Source: Paraburkholderia bryophila (GTDB lineage: Bacteria > Pseudomonadota > Gammaproteobacteria > Burkholderiales > Burkholderiaceae). From it: a stretch of DNA of 64,000 nucleotides. A program made the position numbers and the translations under genes. This document shows positions 9,054 to 17,199 of this stretch, one piece after another. The stretch's first letter is position 1; each line of letters starts with the position of its first letter. The stretch spans positions 1,364,001 through 1,428,000 of the forward strand of contig NZ_JACCAS010000002.1 in NCBI RefSeq assembly GCF_013409255.1, given 5' to 3'. The notes beneath the pieces are model-generated. The model saw nothing but the letters and a program-made list of their open reading frames with translations. It did no database searches and was not told where the DNA came from.

Positions 9054-9876
9054 CTGCGGCCCTCTCGAAGAGACTATGGGCGAGTGTCATTAAATCCTCT
9101 CCTCGAATTACCAGCAAAAGGACAGAAGAGCCGGGAGGATGTGACGCTGTTGTCGTCGTCGCAATCAGCTCAGCATCAAATGCGTGGTTGTTCAGCACGG
9201 CAGCCGCGCCGGTCTGTTCGATAAAGGGCCTATCTGGTTTCGCTTGAAAGCGCTCGACTAGAGCTACCCGCGCGTTGTCGCCCTGCATGTGCGCTTTCCG
9301 CTTCATGGCGAGCAGCGTGTAAGCTTGCCGTACTTTGTCTTTTGCTGCGTCATCCACCGCGACTTGGAGCCTAGCCTGAGGCTTGCCTGCACGCAACTGT
9401 GCTTTGACCTCAAAAGTCGTCAGCGTGTCTTCGATAGAATTACCAGTCGGAGACAAAAAAAGACCGATGATGTCAGTTCCCTTCACCGATTCATTGGGTG
9501 TTGCTTTCTCCGCAAATCGCCCCCTGGGAACCCAGTGATTCATGCTGTACTCGAGGAAGTCACAAACCAATATTTCAGCAAAATCGCCAGACCGAATTGA
9601 TGGTCCGGGTTTGGTGGTATTGGGAAACACCAGGTTTTTCAGAAATTCGGAGCGCGAATGTTCAGTTCCTGCTCGTAGAACGTCAATGTCGTCATCGGAA
9701 CAGTAGTGCTGGCGAAAATGACGTGCCCACGCCGATAGGACAGCGTTGTCCGGTTGATGTTGAAATTCTAAAATAGTGACCGTCTTACCTTCACCGGTCC
9801 TCAGCGGTTCCCCTTGTACCAACCAGTTGAGGTGTTCAGGTGGAGGCATGGATACCCGCGCGGGCTGCTCTCTCAA
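9043..9876 (-). CDS. hamA: HamA (DUF1837) nuclease-like protein of Hachiman
   Basis: The C-terminal part matches DUF1837: SGDFAEILVCDFLEY (Glu101), then VKGTDIIGLF (Asp135), then TFEVKAQL (Glu156-x-Lys158), a complete PD-(D/E)XK set. HamA is the effector half of Hachiman and is thought to act on DNA or nucleic acid sensed by HamB. The first possible start is TTG at 9876; ATG at 9849 (MPPPEHLNW) is at least as likely, since neither has a good ribosome site. A reverse transcriptase lies 178 bases upstream on the same strand, which is not part of the usual two-gene system. Confidence 0.85.
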   Translation of the reverse strand: MREQPARVSMPPPEHLNWLVQGEPLRTGEGKTVTILEFQHQPDNAVLSAWARHFRQHYCSDDDIDVLRAGTEHSRSEFLKNLVFPNTTKPGPSIRSGDFAEILVCDFLEYSMNHWVPRGRFAEKATPNESVKGTDIIGLFLSPTGNSIEDTLTTFEVKAQLRAGKPQARLQVAVDDAAKDKVRQAYTLLAMKRKAHMQGDNARVALVERFQAKPDRPFIEQTGAAAVLNNHAFDAELIATTTTASHPPGSSVLLLVIRGEDLMTLAHSLFERAADEA

Positions 9877-10053
9877 ATGACATTTTAGTTTTACCAGTGT
9901 CGGCGATGATATTCATGGTCGCAAAAAACAGGTCGCTTCGTCTAATATCCACGGGGAAGCAAGTCTACACAAGCTTTCAGCGTCTAGGTGAAGGCAGGAT
10001 GTGCAATGGGTACCTCCCGCCCGTCGAAGCGATGACTGCACACGCCCGAATGT

Positions 10054-11358
10054 CTATTTGGTTCTTGTACCCGCACGCGACGTGACCATATCAGCGAATG
10101 ACGGGTCGAACCTAGTGTCGTCCAGTAGATGCATTCCCATCAATCGTTGGCGTTCAGCCGAGTTCAGCGAGCTTGTTTTCGACCGCCAGAGACGGCGAAA
10201 TTCGGCCAGCTTCACCGCGACGTCATTGTCGAGTTGTCGGAAAATGCGGTGGTCAGTACAGAAAGAAAAAGCTGCGCCCCAAGCGCGAACCGTGTTGGAG
10301 ACGCGCCAGAGCGTGCTGAGCAAGGTCGGGTCGGAGGCCAACGTCATCGGCTCCGATGTGCCAGCCTTCAGATGTCGTTGACTCGTGAGCGCTTTGTTGC
10401 AGAGAGCGTCCACCTTCGCTAGCAACGAGCCGCGGGCGCGTTTTCCCGGCGAGATGGCCTCAGGAGAGACGTCGCAGCCAAGAAAGGAGAATCCCTTCTT
10501 GGTTTCCCCTGCCGCCGCCTTTGCCGAGGCAGCAGGACTAGCTTTTGTCGGCGGGTCGTAAGCATCGAGCCCAAATTGCTTGAGTTCATGCTTAAGCTGT
10601 TTCAAGCCTTTCAAGGCACGACTCCGATTGGGCGCAAAAATTATCAGGTCGTCGATATAGCGTACAGACATCGTGCCGCCGGTATTTAGCTGCTCGTCTA
10701 TGTCATGGAGAAGCAAGTTGCACAGAAGCGGCGACAAACAAGAGCCCTGCGCGACGCCGCGAGACGCCAGCGGAAAAATATCTTGGTGCTCGCGCAGCTC
10801 GGAAAGGTTAGCGAGTTCAACTTTGACTGCCCGCGTCAACAGCGCGTCGAACTCCGGGTCGTCCGTATGCTTTGTGACGATTGCCAGCAAGTCTTCTTTG
10901 GGAACCTGCGTAAAAAAGTCCTTGATGTCGGTTCTGACGTAGTAATGGTATTGAATGGTGCCTTCGTAGGTTTGGGCGATAGCCTTCGCGACCCCGCCAT
11001 CCTCTACACCACCATGATTCCACGCCTTTTTCTGGATGCTTTGAACGAAAGGCAAGCCAGTCAGCACATCAAGAATCGCTCGTTGTACGACACGCGACGC
11101 AATCGGTGCAATCACAATAGGCCGCCTGGCGGTCTTGCCGGGCTTCCTGGCGGCGACGCCGCGAGCTGGCGGAAACTCGAAGGTCCCGGCGACGAGTTGT
11201 TTGCGAAGGTCGCTGATGTTCTGCTCGAGCCGCAACTGAAACTGCTTAGCTTCGTCCCGGGTGCTTTCAGAGGTGGAAATCAGAGCGTTAGCGAGCACTG
11301 AACGCGCTGCTTTGCGGAGATTGGGTTTGCGGCAAACCTTCCTGTACAGGATACCCAT
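10054..11358 (-). CDS. Reverse transcriptase with YIDD box, unassigned group
   Basis: The 434-residue protein is essentially one polymerase domain. It shows RRPIVIAPIASRVVQRAI (motifs 1-2) and RTDIKDFF with catalytic Asp144 (motif A). Motif B is GVAQGSCLSPLLCNLLL at 200-217, and RYIDDL at 233-238 replaces the usual YADD. A GFSFLGCDVS stretch follows, then a short thumb region. I see no maturase, no retron-type VTG motif and no fused nitrilase or protease. It resembles group-II-like or unknown-group (UG/DRT-type) RTs, several of which are anti-phage. It lies between a structured repeat region upstream and hamA downstream, all on the minus strand. The exact RT class cannot be fixed by eye. Confidence 0.85.
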   Translation of the reverse strand: MGILYRKVCRKPNLRKAARSVLANALISTSESTRDEAKQFQLRLEQNISDLRKQLVAGTFEFPPARGVAARKPGKTARRPIVIAPIASRVVQRAILDVLTGLPFVQSIQKKAWNHGGVEDGGVAKAIAQTYEGTIQYHYYVRTDIKDFFTQVPKEDLLAIVTKHTDDPEFDALLTRAVKVELANLSELREHQDIFPLASRGVAQGSCLSPLLCNLLLHDIDEQLNTGGTMSVRYIDDLIIFAPNRSRALKGLKQLKHELKQFGLDAYDPPTKASPAASAKAAAGETKKGFSFLGCDVSPEAISPGKRARGSLLAKVDALCNKALTSQRHLKAGTSEPMTLASDPTLLSTLWRVSNTVRAWGAAFSFCTDHRIFRQLDNDVAVKLAEFRRLWRSKTSSLNSAERQRLMGMHLLDDTRFDPSFADMVTSRAGTRTK

Positions 11359-11424
11359 TCTTTTCGCTTCTTATGTTGGGTACGGGGCCGCATTGGTACG
11401 CTTGCCCCAAGCCCGAAGAGTCAC

Positions 11425-11539
11425 TTTCCTGCGGGCGCGCCGATGCTATGGCTGACCCGTCCGGCGAGACATTGCTGCACGCCGGGCGCTCCGTGCGAAT
11501 TTGCGGTTCCGGAGGCCGGACCACTCAGCACGAGGCACA
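11425..11539. repeat. 115-bp perfect direct repeat, copy 1
   Basis: This copy begins TTTCCTGCGGGCGCGCC and ends CAGCACGAGGCACA. It is identical base for base to the segment at 11771-11885 and lies about 67 bases from the RT start codon. The sequence breaks off cleanly from identity on both sides. Confidence 0.95.
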
Positions 11540-11770
11540 AGAACAAAGCGCAAGCCGACACGCGGCCGCCGACGCGCCAACCGCTGGCACGTTTTTGCTT
11601 TCGGCCTGAAACGTCACTTTTGCCTCCAATACTAGGGTTTTTGCCCGAGCTGGCAAGCGCCGCGAAGCGTCAAGGCCGCCCAAGCCTGAAAATAAAGTCT
11701 ACCGACCGTCCAATGCGACCTCAAAACGGCTGAAGCTACGGTGTTCCGGCTGACTGCGAGGCTTGGGCTG

Positions 11771-11885
11771 TTTCCTGCGGGCGCGCCGATGCTATGGCTG
11801 ACCCGTCCGGCGAGACATTGCTGCACGCCGGGCGCTCCGTGCGAATTTGCGGTTCCGGAGGCCGGACCACTCAGCACGAGGCACA
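11771..11885. repeat. 115-bp perfect direct repeat, copy 2
   Basis: This is the second exact copy of the 11425-11539 segment, in the same orientation and 346 bases to the right. On the minus strand it is the copy farther from the RT gene and closer to the HNH gene. Confidence 0.95.
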
Positions 11886-12018
11886 GAAGAACTACAGCAT
11901 TGATACCAGAATTTGATTGCGCTTACAACGACGTTGCATTCTTGCCGCCAAGAGGAAGGAGCAGCTAGTGAAACTGGAGCGGCACCCCCTTTGGGTTTGA
12001 AATTCCATAGGCTCGCTC

Positions 12019-12927
12019 TCAGGTCTGAGCCCGGCGTGCCGGCTTGGGCCGCAGGAACACCTTCTTGCGATGGTGAAGCAAGAATTTTTGCGCGTCTTCC
12101 GACAGTGTATCGGTCAACCGCATGCGGGGCGTGAGTCCGAAGGCGGAAGCGGCCTCATGCGAGAGCAGTCCCGACCTTTCCAGCGCTCCCTGCTGGTCGA
12201 ACGTAATGAAACCCTTGTCAAACAGGACATCCAATCCGGCCGCCAGCAATAGTCCGTTGTGAGGAGAGCGGCACTCATGCGCCGTCGAGTCCTTATATGG
12301 CTTGATGTGCGACGCTCGCAAAAGCTCCGGTTCTTCGATTCCGGTAACCGCGCAGGCTCCCTTCCATCGCAGCAACAGTGCGTTTCTAAACTTCTGCTGG
12401 TGCAGGCGCGCCTGCTGCAATCGCTTGACCGTCGTCGCAGCGCCTAGCGGAAGCTTTAGCACGTCGTCGCTGTCGACCACATTCCCGCGCAAAAACGATT
12501 GGATTCTTTTCGACTTCTTCTGTGGCGCGTACAGATAGCGGACGCTTTGAGGCGGGTGCAATCCGAACAACGTTTTGAAATCCTCGCTGGTCGTGAACAG
12601 GCTCACGTTGCGCGCGCGATAGTGCCAGTTCTTGCTTCCCTCGTCCTGAATGAGCCCGGCATCCTCACCTATCCAAACCTGCGCGAAACCTCCGGCTTCC
12701 ACTTTCTGATAGACGATGACTCTTTCGTACTCAAACTGAGGGGCTGGCCAGTAGCCCGAAGACAAAGTCTTCGTCTTCGCGTCGAACGAGAATTGGTCCG
12801 GTCGCTGAAGAACTGTTAACTGAATCATGACGGCCTGCTTGCCATCCATGTAGCGCTTCGCAAATAGCTTGTTATCAATGTTCACCACAGGTCTCCAATG
12901 CGAAAGAGGCCGCGTCTGTTCGCTCAA
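12019..12927 (-). CDS. HNH endonuclease-domain protein
   Basis: The protein has 302 residues from a TTG start. The C-terminal half is an HNH_2-type nuclease: Cys192 in ACAVTGIEE, then ASHIKPY with His207, SPHNGLLL with Asn224, and LDVLFDKGFITFD. The N-terminal 140 residues are a mixed alpha/beta region rich in aromatic residues that I do not recognise. They may bind a modified base or a ligand, as in other HNH_2 restriction-like proteins. It sits upstream of the RT and reads in the same direction across the repeat region. It could be a free-standing restriction-type gene or part of the defence block. No Shine-Dalgarno is obvious before the TTG. Confidence 0.8.
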   Translation of the reverse strand: MSEQTRPLSHWRPVVNIDNKLFAKRYMDGKQAVMIQLTVLQRPDQFSFDAKTKTLSSGYWPAPQFEYERVIVYQKVEAGGFAQVWIGEDAGLIQDEGSKNWHYRARNVSLFTTSEDFKTLFGLHPPQSVRYLYAPQKKSKRIQSFLRGNVVDSDDVLKLPLGAATTVKRLQQARLHQQKFRNALLLRWKGACAVTGIEEPELLRASHIKPYKDSTAHECRSPHNGLLLAAGLDVLFDKGFITFDQQGALERSGLLSHEAASAFGLTPRMRLTDTLSEDAQKFLLHHRKKVFLRPKPARRAQT

Positions 12928-13226
12928 CAGCGGCGTCAGTCGATTATGAGCTAGCGAGAGCCCATTAAGTGCGTCGAAGTACAGGCAAACGCAGGGGAAG
13001 TTCGTATCCAGCGCGGTCGGTGCCGGAAACGCTTGTCCGCTGGGACGCCCCGGCCAGGTGGAGGTAACTAGAAGCGCTCATCTGCGCCGTGCAGTCAAAG
13101 ACCGCGCGGTATCAAAGGAATCGACTCGACCGCCGCAGGACTGGTCGGGTTGCCCGTCGGCGATTGCTCGTTCCGACCCGACGCGCCAGGCAACTTGCAC
13201 GTTTAACTCACATCGCTTTACGGGCA

Positions 13227-13598
13227 ATGGATTCCATGAACCTCGGCCTGCAGATGCCCAAAACAAAGTTAGCGCCCACTTACGTTGAGCACGAAGCGGC
13301 CGAGCTGCTTTCAATCCTGCTGGTAGATGTCGCCAGCGACATCGAAGTGGCAGCACGAGACGCAGGGATTTCTGACGCCAGCTTCATTCGTTGTCGGCGG
13401 GCGTTGGACCGGCTTTCTTGCGCGCAGTCGATTTTGGAAGCAATGAGGGCGGAGAGCGCGGAGGCGAAAAGCGACGAGGCGGCGCTGCGGATGCGGGAAG
13501 CGGTGGAATTGCTGGCAAAGGAGTGGCCGGAAGATTATCCGGCCGGGGCGGTGGAGTGGCTGTTGCTGCAGCCTTGTGGAGCCAAGCGAGCGCTTTAG
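13227..13598 (+). CDS. Hypothetical protein
   Basis: The frame is open from farther upstream, but the sensible starts are ATGs at 13227, 13236 or 13254. From 13227 it encodes about 123 residues, helical and acidic, with segments such as EHEAAELLSILLVDVASDIEVAARDAG and a second helix ending AKEWPEDYPAGAVEWLL broken by no motif I know. It is divergent from the HNH gene and converges on the transposition operon. Function unknown. Confidence 0.4.
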   Translation: MDSMNLGLQMPKTKLAPTYVEHEAAELLSILLVDVASDIEVAARDAGISDASFIRCRRALDRLSCAQSILEAMRAESAEAKSDEAALRMREAVELLAKEWPEDYPAGAVEWLLLQPCGAKRAL

Positions 13599-13674
13599 TG
13601 AGCCATCATGGCAATTGGTCCCTTCTTCCGGCTGACCCTTCCCCTCAAGCGTTTCGAGACCGCCGGGGGCCACT

Positions 13675-13694
13675 ACTAACTGAAACTGAAAGTT
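13675..13694 (-). repeat. 20-bp repeat, inverted copy
   Basis: On the plus strand it reads ACTAACTGAAACTGAAAGTT. That matches the reverse complement of the copy at 13930 at 17 of 20 positions. The opposite orientation to the other two copies suggests paired transposase-binding sites. Confidence 0.55.
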
Positions 13695-13783
13695 CCCGCT
13701 AGCCGAATGTAACAGTGGGCCTCACCTCGGGCACCGAATACAACAACGCCGGCGGTTTTTGATGTGCTCCTAGCAAAGAAAAA

Positions 13784-13806
13784 GGCGCTGTAATCGCTCC
13801 AGCGCC
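13784..13806 (-). terminator. Intrinsic terminator downstream of tnsB
   Basis: GGCGCTG (13784-13790) pairs with CAGCGCC (13800-13806). On the minus strand the stem is followed by a T-rich run (TTTTTCTTT). It would end transcription of the leftward transposition operon about 330 bases after tnsB. Confidence 0.65.
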
Positions 13807-13866
13807 CTTCGTCGATTAGTTTGTTATACGCCCCGCCGGCTAGGGCTTCCAAGGGTTTAGCTACCC

Positions 13867-13904
13867 CGTAAATAAAACTTTTTCACGGCAGCGTAAATAA
13901 AACT
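13867..13904 (+). repeat. CGTAAATAAAACT direct repeat, 25-bp period
   Basis: The 13-mer CGTAAATAAAACT is found at 13867-13879 and again at 13892-13904. The copies lie exactly 25 bases apart, on the same face of the helix within about half a turn. Confidence 0.7.
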
Positions 13905-13929
13905 AATCCACCTTTGCACACGTGGACAG

Positions 13930-13949
13930 CACTATCAGTTTCAGTTAAT
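13930..13949 (+). repeat. 20-bp repeat, direct copy 1
   Basis: CACTATCAGTTTCAGTTAAT. It shares 18 of 20 bases with the copy at 14100-14119 in the same orientation, 170 bases away. It is a candidate TnsB-binding site. Confidence 0.6.
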
Positions 13950-14099
13950 CCGGCCTTTTAGTTTCGATTAGTTCGAGACGGTGGTCCGGAAAATTTCAGC
14001 GATTTCAGCACCTTATCCTCCCGCGACGTCGGCGGCAGTCCGACGACTTCGAGCCATCGGTAGATGACGGGAAGGGCGAGTTGTCGGCCAGCGCTGCAA

Positions 14100-14119
14100 C
14101 ACTATCAGTATCCGTTAAT
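14100..14119 (+). repeat. 20-bp repeat, direct copy 2
   Basis: CACTATCAGTATCCGTTAAT. This is the copy nearest tnsB, only 20 bases past its stop codon. Confidence 0.6.
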
Positions 14120-14138
14120 GGCTGGCTGTTACGCCAGC

Positions 14139-16370
14139 TCAGACGTCTCCGGCGAAGCGTGCGTCATCGTCAGGGTTATATACGCCAACCCGTTGCTCTC
14201 CGACGGACTCACCGACGTTCCAGTCGCGCTTCGCCCCGAACATCGCATGCGCTGCAAGTTCTGCATCTCGGTTCTCGGCATCGACCTTGGCTTTACGCGT
14301 ATTGGCTTTCACCCCTTTAGCCGCGTGACGGGGCTTCAACCCGTGCGCGTTGGCCATGACCGCCTTCATCCGTCCGGGCAACTTGCCTTCGCGTGCCCTT
14401 ACTTCAGTCTCATATGCTGCAGCTCGCCCGCGTAAGCGATTCCGCTGATGTACTAACCAGATGTTCGTTCCAAAGTGGCGCCGATATTTCGGCATCATGT
14501 TCAATAGCCGCTGCCGTCCGTCGTCGTCTACCCAGATGAGAAACCGGTTGGTATCTGGATGGGGCTTTACCACGATTTCCATCCTGTTGGCTTTGCCCGA
14601 AGGTGTCGAGACGTTCATCTCCCACAACCGCTGAAGTACAGAATTAGTGTACATTGCGCCTTCCCATTTAACCGTTCCCTTGGAAGCAACTTTGACTGGC
14701 TTTGACGGTAGAAGCTTCGAGTACGTCTCACGTGCAGACCATTCTATCGCCGCGTCGGCAATACGTTCCTTGCGGAGTTCGTCAAAGTAAGCCTTAGGAC
14801 TGTAGCTGGTCATCTTCTGTGCCAATCTCTCAGGCAAGCGGTCGAAGATATTTCGTTGAGTGTTCCAGTCGTGGATATAAGTCAGGACCAGCTCTACGAA
14901 TTTCTTGAATTCCACTTGCGCCCATCGTTCGGCGTGCGACTTCCCGTCCTTGTCATGCGACGAAGCCGTCCGCTTGTAGAAGCCCGGTAGTTCCGCGAGT
15001 GCATCTTGAATCGCGCGATTGAATGCCTCGACCAGGCCTTTATCTCTCCCCTTGCGGGAACGCGCGATTCTGACACCGATTTTCATTTCATTCGCTAGCG
15101 GACCACGGAGAGCTTGGGCGATGCCGGGGCCACGGTCGAATCTTGCTTCGTCGCAGCAACCATTCACAAACCCACCGGCGAGAGCTTCTAATCCGAAAGT
15201 GCGTAGCAGTTCATCCTTTGGCACGAAGGCATTAAAGAGGCAGTTGCGATATCCATTGGCCGATTCATTCTTCGTTGTGATGTGAACGCCGACGATTGCA
15301 GAAGACTCTACGCACACCCCAATGATTACGCATGCCTTTCCCATCGGATTCAATACGTGAGTTCCCCATAGCAACTGCGCGTTGAAAAGCAGCCCATCGA
15401 ACTCATAGATATCAATTCGACCACGCGTGTGGTCCGAACTATGCCCCACTCTCGCCTTCGCTGCGTCCCAATCGTACTCGCTATCGAAGTATTTCTTGAG
15501 TATGTGCTCGCGAAAAATCTCACGGCCAATCTCCAGGAACCGGCGTTTGCGTGGGAGCCTTTCCAGAGGGATGGGAACGATTGACTCAACACCGTTGACT
15601 ATTTTCTTTTTCACAAGGACCTCGTCCCTAAACTCAATCCACAGCGTCGAAAGGCGGTACTGACCCGCAAGCCCCACCTTTCCCTTCAGGTCATGGATTG
15701 CACGCGCGCGCTCAAGCAGGAAGTCTCGCCATTGCTCATAAAGCTTTGGCGTCATTCTGCAACCGCGAAGACGGGTGTTCGGATTTTCTTTCCACGTAGA
15801 CAACCTTGGACCGGGTTTTCGAGTATTTAGGTAAAGGCGTCTTCGTACGGTTACGCCCTGGTTAGGCCGCAGGGTAAGCAGCGAGTTTGGCTCCGCTCCA
15901 TACCAATAGAAGGTAGTGAGGAGACGTCGAATTCGCTGTTCGCTAACGTTGCTCTCTTTCGCTGCTTGTTTAATTAAGCTGGTTCGCAATTCTGCGTCGA
16001 ACAACATCCGCTTCCCCCCAATCGCTAGCATCACTCCTATTTTGGCTAACCTAGCATCGCGCTCGGCCATCTGCTGCTGCATCTGCTTTGTCGTTGCATC
16101 TTCGTTCCACTTACGCATCCATTCGGGACAAACGCATTCATCGACAATCGACCAATCGTTCCGGTGTTCGAAGAAGCTCTTTCGACCTCTGGTCTCTGGC
16201 AAGCGCGACGAAGGAACCTTTTCGCTAGTGCTGACCCGTAAAAATGCAACCATGTCCGTGTCTGGGTCCCACCCAAGATACCTCAAGAGTTCCCCATTCT
16301 TCGCATCGTTTTCGCGGATAAGCGCGGCCTGTCGAAACGGCTCGTAAGCAAATGTGGAGGCTAACGTCAT
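14139..16370 (-). CDS. tnsB: TnsB-like DDE transposase
   Basis: This is the strand-transfer subunit of a Tn7-like transposase. The frame opens at 16457, but ATG 16370 lies one base after the tnsA stop and gives MTLASTFAYEPF and 743 residues. The integrase core shows a catalytic Asp at about 320 (GRIDIYEF), a second Asp at about 407-412 (CCDEARFDRGP), and Glu448 (KGLVEAFNR), the DDE triad with usual spacing. N-terminal helical DNA-binding domains and a basic C-terminal tail are present, as in TnsB. It is the last gene of the leftward operon and is followed by repeats that may be its binding sites. All key residues appear intact. Confidence 0.85.
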   Translation of the reverse strand: MTLASTFAYEPFRQAALIRENDAKNGELLRYLGWDPDTDMVAFLRVSTSEKVPSSRLPETRGRKSFFEHRNDWSIVDECVCPEWMRKWNEDATTKQMQQQMAERDARLAKIGVMLAIGGKRMLFDAELRTSLIKQAAKESNVSEQRIRRLLTTFYWYGAEPNSLLTLRPNQGVTVRRRLYLNTRKPGPRLSTWKENPNTRLRGCRMTPKLYEQWRDFLLERARAIHDLKGKVGLAGQYRLSTLWIEFRDEVLVKKKIVNGVESIVPIPLERLPRKRRFLEIGREIFREHILKKYFDSEYDWDAAKARVGHSSDHTRGRIDIYEFDGLLFNAQLLWGTHVLNPMGKACVIIGVCVESSAIVGVHITTKNESANGYRNCLFNAFVPKDELLRTFGLEALAGGFVNGCCDEARFDRGPGIAQALRGPLANEMKIGVRIARSRKGRDKGLVEAFNRAIQDALAELPGFYKRTASSHDKDGKSHAERWAQVEFKKFVELVLTYIHDWNTQRNIFDRLPERLAQKMTSYSPKAYFDELRKERIADAAIEWSARETYSKLLPSKPVKVASKGTVKWEGAMYTNSVLQRLWEMNVSTPSGKANRMEIVVKPHPDTNRFLIWVDDDGRQRLLNMMPKYRRHFGTNIWLVHQRNRLRGRAAAYETEVRAREGKLPGRMKAVMANAHGLKPRHAAKGVKANTRKAKVDAENRDAELAAHAMFGAKRDWNVGESVGEQRVGVYNPDDDARFAGDV

Positions 16371-16371
16371 A

Positions 16372-17199
16372 TCAAAATCCCCACGGCGCCTTTTCAGGCT
16401 CGTTACGAAATCGGTACTGGCCGTCCGCTGTAAGGCGCAGCGGTGCGCGAAGCTCAAACGAGTGGCGATGGTCTATCCGAAGATATCCAAGATATATCGC
16501 TGCGCAAGTTAACCTGAAGGCGTGGTGTTCGTCAGCGCCCAGCTTTTTCGCGAGCGTCCCTAGTATCTCGTTCAACGGTTTCTCCCGTCTCTGAGATTTC
16601 CAGAATGAGGCGACACTCTCCGCATCATGGGAAAGACTGAAAACGTCGCTTCTCCTGATGTGTTTCAGGATGTACTCGTAGTTGTCGTACTCGACAAAAT
16701 GGAAATAGTCTTTCGATATACATTCCCACGTACCATTGATGCTTTCGTAAAACGCCGTCTCTCGTGCCGAGCGTCTAATCACATCGGGCTTTTGAAAGTC
16801 ATCGAGCGTAGCCTTGCAGGAGACGCCATGCTGCAAGAACGCTGAACCACAGTCCGACAGATAGACGACGTCGATATCGATTGTCGCAGCGAAGTGCGCC
16901 CAGATGGGCTCTCCCGCCGTGTACAGTTCAATGAAGCGCGCCGCATCATAGAACGGCAAATGCGTGCGAATTGCTCTTACCCTCGTATTGAAGTCTGCGA
17001 AATGCAGAGCGATACGCTCCGTTTGTGAGTGGTATACGCATGTCCCTTTTATGCCGACGTAAATACCCGATTCCCCCGTCTTGCTGTCGGTTGGTCTCTT
17101 CGTCTCAGGCAACCGGTAAGGGAATCCCCGGCTATCTACTTCCGGCATTGAAACGCCTGTCAAATATGGTGCAATCTGGGGTTGTTCAAAGAATCTCAT
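16372..17199 (-). CDS. tnsA: TnsA-like endonuclease
   Basis: TnsA cuts the 5' ends of Tn7-like elements so that they move by cut-and-paste. The 275-residue protein has the restriction-enzyme-like N-terminal domain. Glu61 sits in SQTERIALHF, Asp110 in ATIDIDVVY, and Lys129 in GVSCKATL. The family's QVK is CK here, but the acidic residues and the Lys are kept. The C-terminal half would bind TnsC. Its start codon overlaps the stop of the upstream tniQ gene by one base, and its stop lies one base before tnsB, so the genes are tightly coupled. Confidence 0.8.
   Translation of the reverse strand: MRFFEQPQIAPYLTGVSMPEVDSRGFPYRLPETKRPTDSKTGESGIYVGIKGTCVYHSQTERIALHFADFNTRVRAIRTHLPFYDAARFIELYTAGEPIWAHFAATIDIDVVYLSDCGSAFLQHGVSCKATLDDFQKPDVIRRSARETAFYESINGTWECISKDYFHFVEYDNYEYILKHIRRSDVFSLSHDAESVASFWKSQRREKPLNEILGTLAKKLGADEHHAFRLTCAAIYLGYLRIDHRHSFELRAPLRLTADGQYRFRNEPEKAPWGF

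Larger units (their letters stand above)
11359..12018 (-). ncRNA. Candidate RT-associated structured non-coding region
   Basis: The 660 bases between the HNH gene and the RT have no convincing reading frame. They contain two identical 115-bp segments, at 11425-11539 and 11771-11885, separated by 231 bp. Each copy can form two stem-loops: one at 11456-11488 with CCGGCG pairing CGCCGG, and one at 11505-11522 (GGTTCCGG against CCGGACC with one bulge). The equivalents in copy two lie 346 bases to the right. Known anti-phage RTs often use an upstream RNA as template or scaffold. Placing such an RNA here is inference, and I cannot define its ends. Confidence 0.4.
13599..14138. other. Non-coding region after tnsB, candidate transposon end
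   Basis: There is no credible gene in these 540 bases. They hold a hairpin terminator, a 25-bp-period A/T-rich repeat, and three copies of a 20-bp motif. The combination of repeated short motifs beside tnsB is what a Tn7-like transposon end looks like. I could not find a matching set near 22300-22800, so the end is unproved. Confidence 0.45.

Noticed and set aside
11425..11885. Diversity-generating retroelement template/variable repeat pair
   Set aside because: The two copies are perfectly identical with no adenine-specific changes, neither is in a coding region, and the RT lacks features I would expect of that group.
10054..12018. Retron (msr-msd plus RT)
   Set aside because: No VTG-type motif in the RT C-terminus and no clear a1/a2 inverted repeat flanking a single RNA; the repeats here are direct.
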